Origin: Benincasa hispida
Taxonomy: Eukaryota; Streptophyta; Magnoliopsida; Cucurbitales; Cucurbitaceae
Reading direction: 5' to 3'
NCBI RefSeq assembly: GCF_009727055.1
Contig: NC_052359.1
Span: 14,165,372-14,229,371, forward strand
DNA: 64,000 bases
Below, one piece after another: positions 23,457 through 35,054 of this stretch. Under the pieces are notes generated by a model. It made no database searches. It had not been told where the DNA came from and saw nothing but the letters and a program-made list of their open reading frames with translations. The position numbers and the translations under genes are program-made. Numbering within the stretch: the stretch's first letter is position 1; each line of letters starts with the position of its first letter.

Positions 23457-24641
23457 TGATAGCACTAGAAATGTGTTATCTTCTTCTGATTAACTCGAGG
23501 TTGTTTAACTACATAATTAGGTTAAATTGATCATTTTGTAGGACTCGAGTATACAAGCAGTCAGATTAAACGTTCGGAACAATAGACGCTAAAATGACAA
23601 AGTTAGAAGCTAAATTGATCAAATGACGAAGGAATGAAGAATACTGCCCCGCTGAACATTGCTATGCTCTCATTAAACCTAAGTCCAACGCTAGAAGGTA
23701 GAATGTTCCGATGCAGGGTAGCGTTGCAACGTTGTCCCAAGCGTTGCAACGCTCCGGAGATGCCCCAACGCTACCGTTGTGCCGCTCGTCAACGCTGCCC
23801 TCCAACGCTCTAGGACAGAATAGGCAGTGTTGCTAGCCTGGGTTTGTTAGTTTATATTGGTTCTGATTCAATTCTTGAGACCCATATTGTAGTTCTATGA
23901 GTTTTATTATGAACTTATGAGAATTTATCTTGCGCATATTCTTCAATTTTTGTGTATAAGATAATCTGAAAAATTAGCTGTGCATGTTTATAATTGATTG
24001 CTTTGTTTGGCCCTAATTTGTAACTGTTAAGTAGTCATCACTTAGAAGCATGAGTTAAGTTAGTTTGTTGTATTAATTTAGGATTCCAATTAACAAGCAT
24101 TTACTTTCTAACTTAGATAAACCTCCCTCAATTAATTGGTTAGATGATGAAATCAATTAATTGACTTAGCTTTGCCTTGAATCTTAATGCCTGTTGATTG
24201 ATTGATTAGCTGAGGATTCTTGCTTTTCTATTAATTAACTTGATTTTATGGACTACCGAGTAGGATTCTAATCGAGTAGGCTAAGTTAAAATTCAATTAT
24301 TCTTGCACATCTTTTGATTAGTCCGTGATAGAATTGATGAAGAATGAACTAAACTATGATTACTCAAGCTAAGTATTTGTCCGATTGATAAATTTTTGTA
24401 TTCGTTTACGTTGTACACTTTTTGTTCTTTAGCAATTTATTTAAGAATTTCTCATAAAATCTCTCTCCCCCCCCCAGCGCCTTGGTTACTACTAATTAGG
24501 AATCCATATTCGACACTCTGTGGTTCAACCCCAAACTTGCTACTTGTACTACTAATTAGTATAAGAGGTTAGTTCGGTACAGACAAATTTTATTTACATA
24601 GGTGCGGGTTCACGAACGACGGTGAATCCGGTGGCCGGCCA
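23457..24641 (+). repeat. Gypsy-2 5' LTR (internally deleted)
   Basis: Starts TGATAGCACTAGAAATGTG and ends GGTGGCCGGCCA. Same order as the 3' LTR at 37207-38759 but about 370 bp shorter. The missing part lies after AGGCAGTGTTG (about 23841), where the 3' LTR has further CAACGCT repeats and a segment up to GCTTGGGTTTGTTAG. It still carries one perfect AGCGTTGCAACGCT palindrome (23740-23753). Confidence 0.92.
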
Positions 24642-24665
24642 AATTGACGTCGTTGCCACGGAGCG
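24642..24665 (+). other. Gypsy-2 primer-binding-site-like sequence
   Basis: The sequence right after the 5' LTR (ATTGACGTCGTTGCCACGG) resembles the TGGCGCCGTTGCCGGGG-type site of Athila/Tat elements, with G-to-A and C-to-T changes that fit methylation decay. Confidence 0.6.
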
Positions 24666-24731
24666 AACGAAATCCTTGATTTTTGAAACTTGTAGTGTTT
24701 ATCCTTGCTAATCAATTTTCTCTTTTGGTGC

Positions 24732-26370
24732 ATGACCCACACTCCCAAAGGTGCTAGACAATTGTATTTTGCAGAGATTTCCAGGGAGGAGCGGAGAATC
24801 AAAAGAGAAAGGAGACAACAAGTTGCGCTGGACAGAGAGATTCGTGTTGAAGACACATTGGGAGAAGAAAGCATTCTTGAAGATTTTCTAGTGATGGCTG
24901 AATGAGAAAATACCCTCAAGGAACTTGTAACACGTGACTTCACTCAGCAACCCTTGTGCATTGCCTATCCTGATACGATAGGTACCTTTGAGCTTAAATC
25001 TGGCTTAATTCACTTACTTCTTGCATTTTTTGGTCTGTAGGGCAAGGATCCACACAAACACTTGAAGGAATTCAATGTGGTGTGCAATGGGATGAGACCT
25101 AATGGGGTGACCCAGGAGCAGATAAATATGAGAGCATTCAACTTTTCATTGAAGGGAGATGCCAAGGAGTGGCTCTACATTCTTTCACCAAGGAGCATCA
25201 CGTCATGGGAAGAATTGCAGAGGCAGTTCTTGAAGAAGTTCTTTCCAGCATCCTGAGCTGCTAGTGTTAGAAAGGAAATTTATAGCATCATGCAGCTTGA
25301 TGGGGAGACCCTTCATGAGTATTGAGAATGATTCAAATCTCAGACCAACTTTTGATCCAATACTTTTATGAGGGACTGATGCATACCGACAAAAGCAGCA
25401 TAGATGCAGCTGTAGGAGGAGCCTTAGTCAATAAGACCCCGACTGAGGCAATGAATCTAATAGCTACCATAGCTGCAAATCTGCTAACGAGGTAAGTGAA
25501 TTTAAAAAAGAAATATCTGACTTAGTTTCTGTTGTAAAGCAGTTAGCGAAGGTAGAGATTGGACAACCCGCTATTGTTTGCCAAGTATGCCATGGGACTG
25601 ACCATTCAGCTGACATTTGCCCAAGTGCTCCGCAAGGAGCAATTCCTAAGGTAAATGCCATTGGAGGCTACAATTACAATGGGCAAAACAGAATGCGAGA
25701 CCCATTCAATCACGACTTCATCTGGGTGGAGAGACCACCCTAACTTCAAATGGGGAGGACAGAAGGAGCAGGCTCAACCTAGTCATGGAGCTCCATCTGG
25801 TTCAGGTATGTTCTTAGAAGATATGGTTAAAAGTTTTGCTGATAATCATTTTAAATTTCAGAGTGCCATTGATGCATTGGGGACCCAAATCTCTCAACTA
25901 GCCACCTCTATGAGTAAATTGGAGAGACAATCTGGCAAACTCCCATCTCAACCAGAATCAAACCCTAGAGAAAATGTAAGTGCATCTCGTTGAGGAGTGG
26001 CAAGGAGTTGAAACCACCTATTGAGTCAAAGGAGCTAGAATTGGAAAGTCTAGGAATTTATTCCTCAAATTCGACCATCTTACCACCACAAAATAAACAA
26101 GAGTAACTTCTAACCCTTATCCTTCTTTAGATGCATATGTGCCTAAAGCACCTTTTCCTTTCAGGCTTGCAAGGCCAAAGGAACCAACTGTAGACAAGGA
26201 CATGGAGCTTTTAGAGATGTTTAGAAGGGTGGAGATAAATATTCCTCTCCTTGATGCAGTCAAGCAACTTTCGAAATATGCCAAATTCTTGAAGGAGATT
26301 TACACGAGGAAGAGACAAGCCAAGGAAAAGTACAGACTGGTGGTAAGTCAATTTGTGTCTACGATCCTTT
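24732..26370 (+). pseudogene. Gypsy-2 gag remnant
   Basis: Starts at ATG 24732 (MTHTPKGARQLYFAE). After a stop at 24903 the gag core reads KDPHKHLKEFNVVCNGMRP, then NMRAFNFSLKGDAKEWLY and LQRQFLKKFFPAS (about 25040-25254), typical of the retrotransposon gag domain. Stops break the continuation (RKEIYSIMQLDGETLHEY). An intact CCHC zinc knuckle, CQVCHGTDHSADIC, lies at about 25576-25617. A WRDHPNF segment follows near 25719, and a KAPFPFRLARPKEPT part at about 26142. Several stops and frameshifts; the protein cannot be made whole. Confidence 0.85.
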
Positions 26371-27000
26371 AGAAAAACAAAAGGATCCAGGTATGTTTTC
26401 TCTCCCTTGCATTATAGGTAAAAAGAAAATTAATAGGGCCATGCTAGATTTGGGTGAATCAATAAATATTATGCCTTATTCAGTTTATCAAGAATTAAAA
26501 TTGAAGGACCTAACTGAGACTAGAGTTGTCATCAATTAGCTGATACGTCTTTTATACACCCATTAGGAGTCATAAAGGATGTCCTAGTGCAGGATAATGA
26601 ATTGCTTTTTCCTGTTGATTTCCATGTTCTTAAGATGATAGAGCCCACATCTATCTCATTTGCATCCATCTTGCTTGGGCGGCCTTTTATGAAGATGGCC
26701 AAGACTAATATTGATGTGGATGAGGGCACTCTATCTGTGGAGTTCGATGGTGAATTGGTTAAATTTAATATTTTTGATGCTATAAAAACTTCCACCATAG
26801 GGCAAGTACATTCTTTGTGCCAGATTGATGTGATTGACTTTTTGAGCAGGAGGTTATATGGGACATTTATGACGACGATGAGGATGACTCAGGAGATTTA
26901 ATCCCTTTTGGAGAGCTTGCCACCTTGTCTATGACAAAGTCGGTAGGTATGCCCTCATATTCCGATGATGAATCTTTTGACAAGGTGTTTCCTTCTGTTT
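26371..27000 (+). pseudogene. Gypsy-2 aspartic protease remnant
   Basis: The active-site region reads MLDLGESINIMPYSVYQE at about 26441-26494; the DLG form with Asp present is usual in this branch. It continues HPLGVIKDVLVQDNELLFPV and DFHVLKMIEPTSISFASILL in frame 26587-26901, with the LLGRPFMKMAKTNIDVDEGT segment that matches the C-terminal flap and helix part. A stop near 26537 and a frame change between the two parts break it. Confidence 0.8.
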
Positions 27001-27002
27001 TG

Positions 27003-27804
27003 TAGGCACCTAAATTGGAATTGAAGGAGCTTCTAGACCACCTAAAGTACACCTATCTAGGGGAAGCTGAGATCTTTCCTGTCATAATTTCAAGGAACCT
27101 GACTGAGGAATAAGAGAAGCAGTTGGTGGAGGTATTACAGAAATACAAGTTGGCCACTAGATGGACGTTGGCCGACATAAAAGGTATTAGCCCTGCTGTG
27201 TGCAAGCATCAAATTTCTTTGGAAGATGGAGCTAAACCTTGTTGACAGCCCCAACGACGTCTCCTGTCTTGAAGGAGGTAGTAATGAAGGAGGTCTTCAA
27301 ACTCTTAGATGCATGTATTATCTATCATATTCCTGAAGGTTAGTCCTATTCATGTAGTGCCCAAGAAAACGGGTATAGTTGTGGCAAAAAACGATGAGGG
27401 TATTTTAATTCCTGTTAGAGTTCAGAATGGGTGGAAGATGTGTATAGATTTTAGGAAATTAAATGTTGTAGCTAGAAAGGACCACTTCCCTATCTTCTTC
27501 ATTGATCAGATGCTTGAAAGGTTAGATGGTAAACCCTTCTTCCATTTCCTTGATGGTTTTCGGGTTTCTATCAGATCTCGATTAACCAGAAAGACCAACA
27601 GAAGACGACCTTTACATGTCCCCATGACACCTTCGCTTTTAGAAGAATGCCATTTGGACTATGTAATGCTCCTGGCACCTTTCAGCACTGTATGATGTCC
27701 ATATTTTTTGAGTTTTTTGAAAAATGCATGGAGGTTTTTGTGGATGACTTTATTGTGTATGCAGACTCATTTGCTGATTGTCTGTCTAATTTGTCTAGGG
27801 TACT
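27003..27804 (+). pseudogene. Gypsy-2 reverse transcriptase, N-terminal two-thirds
   Basis: Preceded by a linker (LELKELLDHLKYTYLGE near 27010). RT motifs: VSPIHVVPKKTGIVVAKNDE (27341 on), VQNGWKMCIDFRKLN (about 27420), DHFPIFFIDQMLERLDGKPF and a degraded LDGF segment. After a frame change, MPFGLCNAPGTFQHCMMSIF (27647 on) and the catalytic box FVDDFIVYADS (about 27738), with both Asp present. The frame is cut at 27804 by a solo LTR and resumes at 29518. Stops at about 27110 and 27242. Confidence 0.88.
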
Positions 27805-29517
27805 TGATAACAAGCAGAAATGCACGTTATTACAGTACTAAGTTACTAAACAATGAAGGTTTGCGTTGATAAAATATGTTAGATTGCATCTAAAAAACAT
27901 TAAGTTCATAACATTGTGGTCACATGCGTTCATCGCATAAAAATAGTTAACTTTTGTATTTTTATGCAGAATATGCATTGACCCAAGGCAGAAAGCGCGA
28001 TCACAAGAGATCAATGGACGAGCGTAGCATTACTGCAAGGCTTTGCGGTGACTTGTGCTCGCAAACATCTGCTCAAGAAGGATTGCCGCATAGAACCGAC
28101 GCAACTTGGTGGGTGCATCTGAGTGAAAAGCATAATTAATCACGATAGGACAGAAAGCTAATGACGGTCGAGTCCAAATTAAGTTGACAAGTCGCTAACG
28201 ATAACAAGTACACTCAGCTTTTCGGTGACAAATATTCGACGCATCAGTCAGAGAATTAAAGCCATCCCATCTGTGCAATCATAAGAGAGAAACCGCTTTT
28301 CACCTCGAAGCTTTATAAATACCGAAGGCAACCTTCAGAAAAGGAGAGTTCGGATAGTTCGGATACTTAGATAATTTTCTCCATAGTTAAAATAGTCTTG
28401 TTCTTAGATTTTCTTTTATTTTAAGGCGGAAGCGGAAGAAGCGAGATTGTGCCGAGAGATCGTTCCGATGAACTTGGGAGAATGCCGGAAGCGTCGAGAT
28501 CAGAGAGAGGGCCAGCTTCTACGGAAGCAGGATTATCTTTTGAACAGAATAGAGTTGACAGTGTAAAAGCCTTCGAAAGAAAGAGATTGCTACCAGGCTC
28601 TTTATCCTTATCTTCCATTGTTATTTTGTACTTAAACTCATCTATAGAAATAAAATTTACTTCTTTATATCTGTTCGCTCTTTTTTTATTATGCATGAGT
28701 AGCTAAATCTGTCGAATGGGTTGAGAAACACTTAGCTAGCACAACTGGGGATCTTCACTCTATGCGATTATCTTGTATTATGTATGCATCATTCGTCCAT
28801 TAAAGATACTCGGGAGAGTAGTCTAAGGACAGGATCTAGGCTTAGAAAAGTCAGGTTAGAATCTAGGCTTGGGAGAGCCAGATTAGAATGTATAATCAAG
28901 AGATAGAAGCTTAGGAATAAGCACTGTTTGCTATTAACGCATTGCATGCATCCTAGAGATAGAATATGATGTGTGCGGTCATCTTGTCTTTGTATGCATC
29001 TTACATCATCGCATAGGAAAAGAGTAGAGACTTAGGTATAAGCTCTATGGACACTATTGCATTCAACACATGCGTCTTAGAACTAGGAGCACTGCATTTT
29101 CATTGGAAAATGATTTGCTGTTGTATGAGTGTAGCATGATCGCATAGTTTGATGCATTCTCGGGAAACAGTAGCTGGGGCTTGCGTTCCTTACTTCAGTC
29201 TGTCTTTCAGTATACTGGCCATCTTCTTCGTATACTCAATGTATCTCCGCATAATCGATCTTTTCTCAAATCCACTGCATACATTTACTTTATACCGCAA
29301 ATAACAACGCCAAACAACTATTTGATTTACCCGTTACTGCAAAGTCTTTTGGAAAATTATCACTGCATACCGTTTTCCCTAGTCCCTGAGTTCGACCCTG
29401 GACTTACCAGGAAACTCATTGGGGTTTATACCTGGATTCCACTGAGAAAACTTGTTACCCAATGCATTTCCATCACCCATTTCATTCCATAATTTCACCT
29501 CATAAAATAACGCATCA
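27805..29517 (+). mobile_element. Solo LTR (1.7 kb) inside Gypsy-2 RT
   Basis: Starts TGATAACAAGCAGAAATG and ends AAATAACGCATCA, flanked by GTACT (27800-27804) and GTGCT (29518-29522), a 5-bp duplication with one mismatch. It carries a CTTTATAAAT TATA box at 28311-28320. No gag/pol follows or precedes it, so it is best read as a solo LTR left by recombination between LTRs. The RT frame on both sides rejoins if the insert and one copy of the duplication are removed. ORFs inside are chance. Confidence 0.85.
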
Positions 29518-30120
29518 GTGCTAGAAAAATGCATTGAGTCTAACCTGGTTCTTAATTTTGAAAAATTTCATTTCATGGCCTTACGTGGCATTATATTAGG
29601 ACATATAGTATATGAGCATGGCATGGAGGTAGACCCTGCTAAGATTGATGTTATTGCTGAGCTCCCTTACCCCACCAATTTGAAGGAGGTTCGTTCGTTT
29701 TTTGGTCATGCAGGTTTCTATCACAGGTTCATAAAAGATTTTAGTAAGATTGCTTAGCTGATGACCTCTCTTCTTCTAAAGGATATGGCCTTTGATTTTA
29801 ATGATGATTGCAGGAGAAGTTTTGATGTGCTAAAGAATGCCTTTTCATGCACTCCAGTTATTCAGGCTCCTCGTTGGGATCTTCCCTTCGAGATCATGTG
29901 TGAAGTTATTATTTTTTCTGACCATGGAGCTCTGCGCTACTTAATGTCGAAGAAGAAGTCTAAGCCCAGATTTTTTAGGTGGGTTCTTCTCCTCTAGAAG
30001 TTTAACCTGAGACTTCAGAATAGAAAGGGATATGAGAATGCCATTGCCGATCACTTGAGCAGAATAGTAGCTGATGAAGGGTGTCTCAGTTCTGATGGAG
30101 ACTTCCCTGACCACACTTTG
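29518..30120 (+). pseudogene. Gypsy-2 RT end and RNase H (copy 1)
   Basis: RT resumes with CIESNLVLNFEKFHFM, then GIILGHIVYEHGMEVDPAKI and VRSFFGHAGFYHRFIKDFSK. RNase H begins near 29760; the segment after PFEIMC is missing 179 bp that the second copy retains (see 32171-32349), so the first catalytic Asp region is lost here. The end of the domain reads YENAIADHLSRIVADE (about 30031-30078), the usual ADHLSR landmark. Stops at 29756, 29997 and others. Confidence 0.85.
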
Positions 30121-32101
30121 ATGTAGGCAGATGGTATTTCTACGACTCCCTGGTATCTGATATTGTGAACTACTTGACCACTTGTGAGTTCCTTCATGGT
30201 ATGAATAAACATAGACAGGATAAAATCGAGAGTATTATGTTTGTGAGGACCCTATTATGTGGAAATTCTGTTCTGATCAAGTAGTTAGAAGGTGTGTCCC
30301 TAATGATGAGTTCCTTTTGTCCTTGAATTTTTTCGTAAGCATGCATGTGGAGGACACTTTAGTCTCAAAAGAAGTGCCAAGAAAGTCTTAGACTTTGGTT
30401 TATATTGAGACACATTATTTAGGAATGAGATGCCACAATTCCTTATCCTTTTTTGTGAGATATTTGATGTTTGGGGGATTGACTTTATGAAACCTTTTCC
30501 TTCTTCTTATGGGTATAAATACATTTAATTGGCAATGGACTATGTTTCCAAATGGGTGGAAGCAAAGGCCACAATCACTGATGATGCTAAAGTGGTTGCA
30601 GGTTTCTTGAAGATTAACATTCTATACAGGTTTGGCTTCCCTAAATCAATCATCAGCGATCAAGAATCACACTTTTGCAATCGGGCCATTGCCTCCTTAT
30701 TGAAAAAATACGATGTTCAACATCGTATTGCCACCCCATACCATCCTCAAATTAATGGGTAGACAGAGGTGTCCAACAAGGAAGTAAAGACCATATTGGA
30801 AAATGTGATCAACCCAAGAAGAAAGGATTGGAGCCTTCGGCTGGATGACGCTCTATGGGCTTACAGGAAAACTTTTAAGACTCCTATTGGGATGTCTCTC
30901 TATCGGATGGTTTGTGGTAAGGCTTGCCATCTTCTAGTTGAAATCCAGCACAAGGCTTATTGGGTAGTTAAGAAGTGCAACTGAGACTTAGAGGCAGCTG
31001 GGGAGGCCCGATTTCTACAGCTTCAGGAGTTGGAAGGGTTGAGGTTAGAGTGTTTTGAAAATTCTTTGATTTATAAGAAAAGAGCGAAGGACCTTCATGA
31101 CAAAATTATTGCACCCAAGGAGTTTCAGGTAGGGCAAAAGGTACTTCTATATAACTTTTGATTGAAATTTATGCCTGGTAAACTCCGATCCAAGTGGCTT
31201 GGACCATTTGGTGTTTCTCACGTTTATCCTTATGGTGCAATAAACATTGTTAATCTTGAGATAGTGAAGGTTATTAAGGTTAATGGGCATAGGTTAAAGG
31301 TCTTCCATGATGGCGAGTCGTTGGAATGCTTTGACAATGCTTACCGGTTGGACTCGTCGGTCTTCATCTGAAATCGAGCCATCACGGTCGATTAACCGAC
31401 CATAAATATTTACGCTACCTGAAGGCAGCTAGGATTTAAATTTACTTGCTTTCTAGGATTATATTTCAATTTAGTATTTTCTCTTTTTACTTTTCATTTA
31501 TTTTATTGAGCCTAATTCTTTCTATTATTTTTGTTTACCAGGATTTTTTGGGAGAAAAGGAATTGAGTCGAGTGTCCTACATCCTTCCTTCGCTCCATTG
31601 TTCAAGGAAGTAATCTGATCCCTCGTACTTCATTTTAATCACATTGGGGACAATGTGTGTTTTAAAAGTTGGGAGTGGGATGTTTGGATTTTTGGGTTGA
31701 TTTTTTTTTTGATGATATTATTTGGGGTCCTAGAGCGCTGTGCTCGGACAATGCTTTCTTGATTGAGTTTGTCTTGCTGTTTTGTTCCTTACGATGACTA
31801 GTCTATGATGCACTCGTATGAATTGTTTTTGCATTAGAATAGGTTGGATGAAAGGGTTCAGAATTTTCATGATGTTTTTGAAAAATTTTGCTTAATTTTT
31901 TTTTTTTACATCTCCAAACCCTTTGCATATCTATCTTGACTTGTTTGCTTGCTTAGAATTGAATTATGAGACCATAAGTTTGTTGTCACTCCGATAGGCC
32001 TTCGTGATAGATATTAGTCTTTTCGTGGTTCAATTTAGTAATGCATACTTGAGATGCAGTCAATTGATATCACTGTCGATTAGTAAAAAAAAAAAAAAAA
32101 A
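29833..32101 (+). repeat. Direct duplication, copy 1 (RNase H to A-run)
   Basis: 29833-32101 repeats as 32103-34551. By eye the copies are identical apart from 179 bp missing here (junction at GTGTGAAGTTATT, about 29902) and one G/C difference at 29927 against 32376. Copy 1 ends in a 17-A run followed by the single N at 32102. See findings for the assembly question. Confidence 0.93.
30421..31371 (+). pseudogene. Gypsy-2 integrase (copy 1)
   Basis: The integrase core shows [19 protein letters not shown] with the first Asp, then LAMDYVSKWVEAKA, IISDQESHFCNRAI with the second Asp, and [13 protein letters not shown] with the catalytic Glu, after a TAG in the place of the usual Gln codon of NGQTE (30760-30762). 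A C-terminal part ([20 protein letters not shown] and [12 protein letters not shown]) fits the non-chromodomain branch. In-frame stops at 30526, 30760, 30982 and 31159 break it. Confidence 0.87.
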
Positions 32102-32102
32102 N

Positions 32103-33820
32103 AAGAATGCCTTTTCATGCACTCCAGTTATTCAGGCTCCTCGTTGGGATCTTCCCTTCGAGATCATGTGTGATGCGAGTGACCATGCTGGAGGAGCAGT
32201 GTTGGGGCAAAAGTTTGATAAGAAACATGGCGTCATCTACTACGCTTCAAAAACCCTCAACCCGGGTTAGTGCAGCTACATCATGAGAGAAAAAGAGTTT
32301 TTAGTTGCTATTTTTGCTTTAGAAAATTTTGCTCTTATATTATAGGATCTGAAGTTATTATTTTTTCTGACCATGCAGCTCTGCGCTACTTAATGTCGAA
32401 GAAGAAGTCTAAGCCCAGATTTTTTAGGTGGGTTCTTCTCCTCTAGAAGTTTAACCTGAGACTTCAGAATAGAAAGGGATATGAGAATGCCATTGCCGAT
32501 CACTTGAGCAGAATAGTAGCTGATGAAGGGTGTCTCAGTTCTGATGGAGACTTCCCTGACCACACTTTGATGTAGGCAGATGGTATTTCTACGACTCCCT
32601 GGTATCTGATATTGTGAACTACTTGACCACTTGTGAGTTCCTTCATGGTATGAATAAACATAGACAGGATAAAATCGAGAGTATTATGTTTGTGAGGACC
32701 CTATTATGTGGAAATTCTGTTCTGATCAAGTAGTTAGAAGGTGTGTCCCTAATGATGAGTTCCTTTTGTCCTTGAATTTTTTCGTAAGCATGCATGTGGA
32801 GGACACTTTAGTCTCAAAAGAAGTGCCAAGAAAGTCTTAGACTTTGGTTTATATTGAGACACATTATTTAGGAATGAGATGCCACAATTCCTTATCCTTT
32901 TTTGTGAGATATTTGATGTTTGGGGGATTGACTTTATGAAACCTTTTCCTTCTTCTTATGGGTATAAATACATTTAATTGGCAATGGACTATGTTTCCAA
33001 ATGGGTGGAAGCAAAGGCCACAATCACTGATGATGCTAAAGTGGTTGCAGGTTTCTTGAAGATTAACATTCTATACAGGTTTGGCTTCCCTAAATCAATC
33101 ATCAGCGATCAAGAATCACACTTTTGCAATCGGGCCATTGCCTCCTTATTGAAAAAATACGATGTTCAACATCGTATTGCCACCCCATACCATCCTCAAA
33201 TTAATGGGTAGACAGAGGTGTCCAACAAGGAAGTAAAGACCATATTGGAAAATGTGATCAACCCAAGAAGAAAGGATTGGAGCCTTCGGCTGGATGACGC
33301 TCTATGGGCTTACAGGAAAACTTTTAAGACTCCTATTGGGATGTCTCTCTATCGGATGGTTTGTGGTAAGGCTTGCCATCTTCTAGTTGAAATCCAGCAC
33401 AAGGCTTATTGGGTAGTTAAGAAGTGCAACTGAGACTTAGAGGCAGCTGGGGAGGCCCGATTTCTACAGCTTCAGGAGTTGGAAGGGTTGAGGTTAGAGT
33501 GTTTTGAAAATTCTTTGATTTATAAGAAAAGAGCGAAGGACCTTCATGACAAAATTATTGCACCCAAGGAGTTTCAGGTAGGGCAAAAGGTACTTCTATA
33601 TAACTTTTGATTGAAATTTATGCCTGGTAAACTCCGATCCAAGTGGCTTGGACCATTTGGTGTTTCTCACGTTTATCCTTATGGTGCAATAAACATTGTT
33701 AATCTTGAGATAGTGAAGGTTATTAAGGTTAATGGGCATAGGTTAAAGGTCTTCCATGATGGCGAGTCGTTGGAATGCTTTGACAATGCTTACCGGTTGG
33801 ACTCGTCGGTCTTCATCTGA
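32103..33820 (+). pseudogene. Gypsy-2 RNase H end and integrase (copy 2)
   Basis: RNase H here is fuller than in copy 1: FEIMCDASDHAGGAVLGQ with the catalytic Asp, [10 protein letters not shown], and after a stop [14 protein letters not shown] with the catalytic Glu. The integrase (32870-33820) has the same residues and the same in-frame stops as copy 1 (at 32975, 33209, 33431, 33608), so both copies come from one already-dead template. Confidence 0.87.
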
Positions 33821-34551
33821 AATCGAGCCATCACGGTCGATTAACCGACCATAAATATTTACGCTACCTGAAGGCAGCTAGGATTTAAATTTACTTGCTT
33901 TCTAGGATTATATTTCAATTTAGTATTTTCTCTTTTTACTTTTCATTTATTTTATTGAGCCTAATTCTTTCTATTATTTTTGTTTACCAGGATTTTTTGG
34001 GAGAAAAGGAATTGAGTCGAGTGTCCTACATCCTTCCTTCGCTCCATTGTTCAAGGAAGTAATCTGATCCCTCGTACTTCATTTTAATCACATTGGGGAC
34101 AATGTGTGTTTTAAAAGTTGGGAGTGGGATGTTTGGATTTTTGGGTTGATTTTTTTTTTGATGATATTATTTGGGGTCCTAGAGCGCTGTGCTCGGACAA
34201 TGCTTTCTTGATTGAGTTTGTCTTGCTGTTTTGTTCCTTACGATGACTAGTCTATGATGCACTCGTATGAATTGTTTTTGCATTAGAATAGGTTGGATGA
34301 AAGGGTTCAGAATTTTCATGATGTTTTTGAAAAATTTTGCTTAATTTTTTTTTTTTACATCTCCAAACCCTTTGCATATCTATCTTGACTTGTTTGCTTG
34401 CTTAGAATTGAATTATGAGACCATAAGTTTGTTGTCACTCCGATAGGCCTTCGTGATAGATATTAGTCTTTTCGTGGTTCAATTTAGTAATGCATACTTG
34501 AGATGCAGTCAATTGATATCACTGTCGATTAGTAAAAAAAAAAAAAAAAAA
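32103..34551 (+). repeat. Direct duplication, copy 2
   Basis: Begins AAGAATGCCTTTTCATGC directly after the N and ends in an 18-A run, after which unique sequence (GAAGAGAGAATTTTCATTTA) continues. It keeps the 179 bp that copy 1 lacks. Confidence 0.93.
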
Positions 34552-35054
34552 GAAGAGAGAATTTTCATTTATGCATATTTAGGAGTCTACTCCTCTTCTT
34601 CAAGGGTATGATTAACCTGGGGTGGCCATGACACCCGTGGTTTCCCTCTGAGCTAAAGTATCCTGAGGAGTGAGTAAGCTTAGGCACTTTTAAAGAGGAA
34701 TTGGCCCATAGTTGGATGACTCGTAGGACACCCGTGTGGGTAAGCCAAAACGAAAGCCGGTTTCCTAGATTAAGTTTTCCCTTTGAGCTTTAGAAAAAAG
34801 AGATAATAATAATAAATGAGAAAGAAAAGCATGCAGTAAGGCGATGGATGATTAGATTTTGATCGATCCAATTTCATGTCATTACCACTTTGAATTTAGG
34901 AAAGCTAATTCAGGACCCTTCGAGCCAATGTAAGGGGAAAACAAATGGAAGATTCATAAGACCATTTCGGGCTCTCTCTTGTTCAAAATAAATAACTTTT
35001 AGCTTGAACATTCATTAAAAAATTTTAAAACGAACTTTCAAACTGTTCATGAAA
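34552..35054 (+). other. Gypsy-2 3' non-coding region
   Basis: No coding sense. It runs from the end of the duplicated block to the solo LTR at 35055 and continues after it (37052-37206) to the 3' LTR. Long 3' non-coding parts are usual in Athila/Tat elements. Confidence 0.65.

Noticed and set aside
28421..28706. Opposed 85-91 codon ORFs in the 27805-29517 region
   Set aside because: They lie within a solo LTR, overlap each other antisense and have no recognisable domain.
29181..29492. 103-codon plus-strand ORF
   Set aside because: Chance frame in the solo LTR, cut by its end; no domain features.
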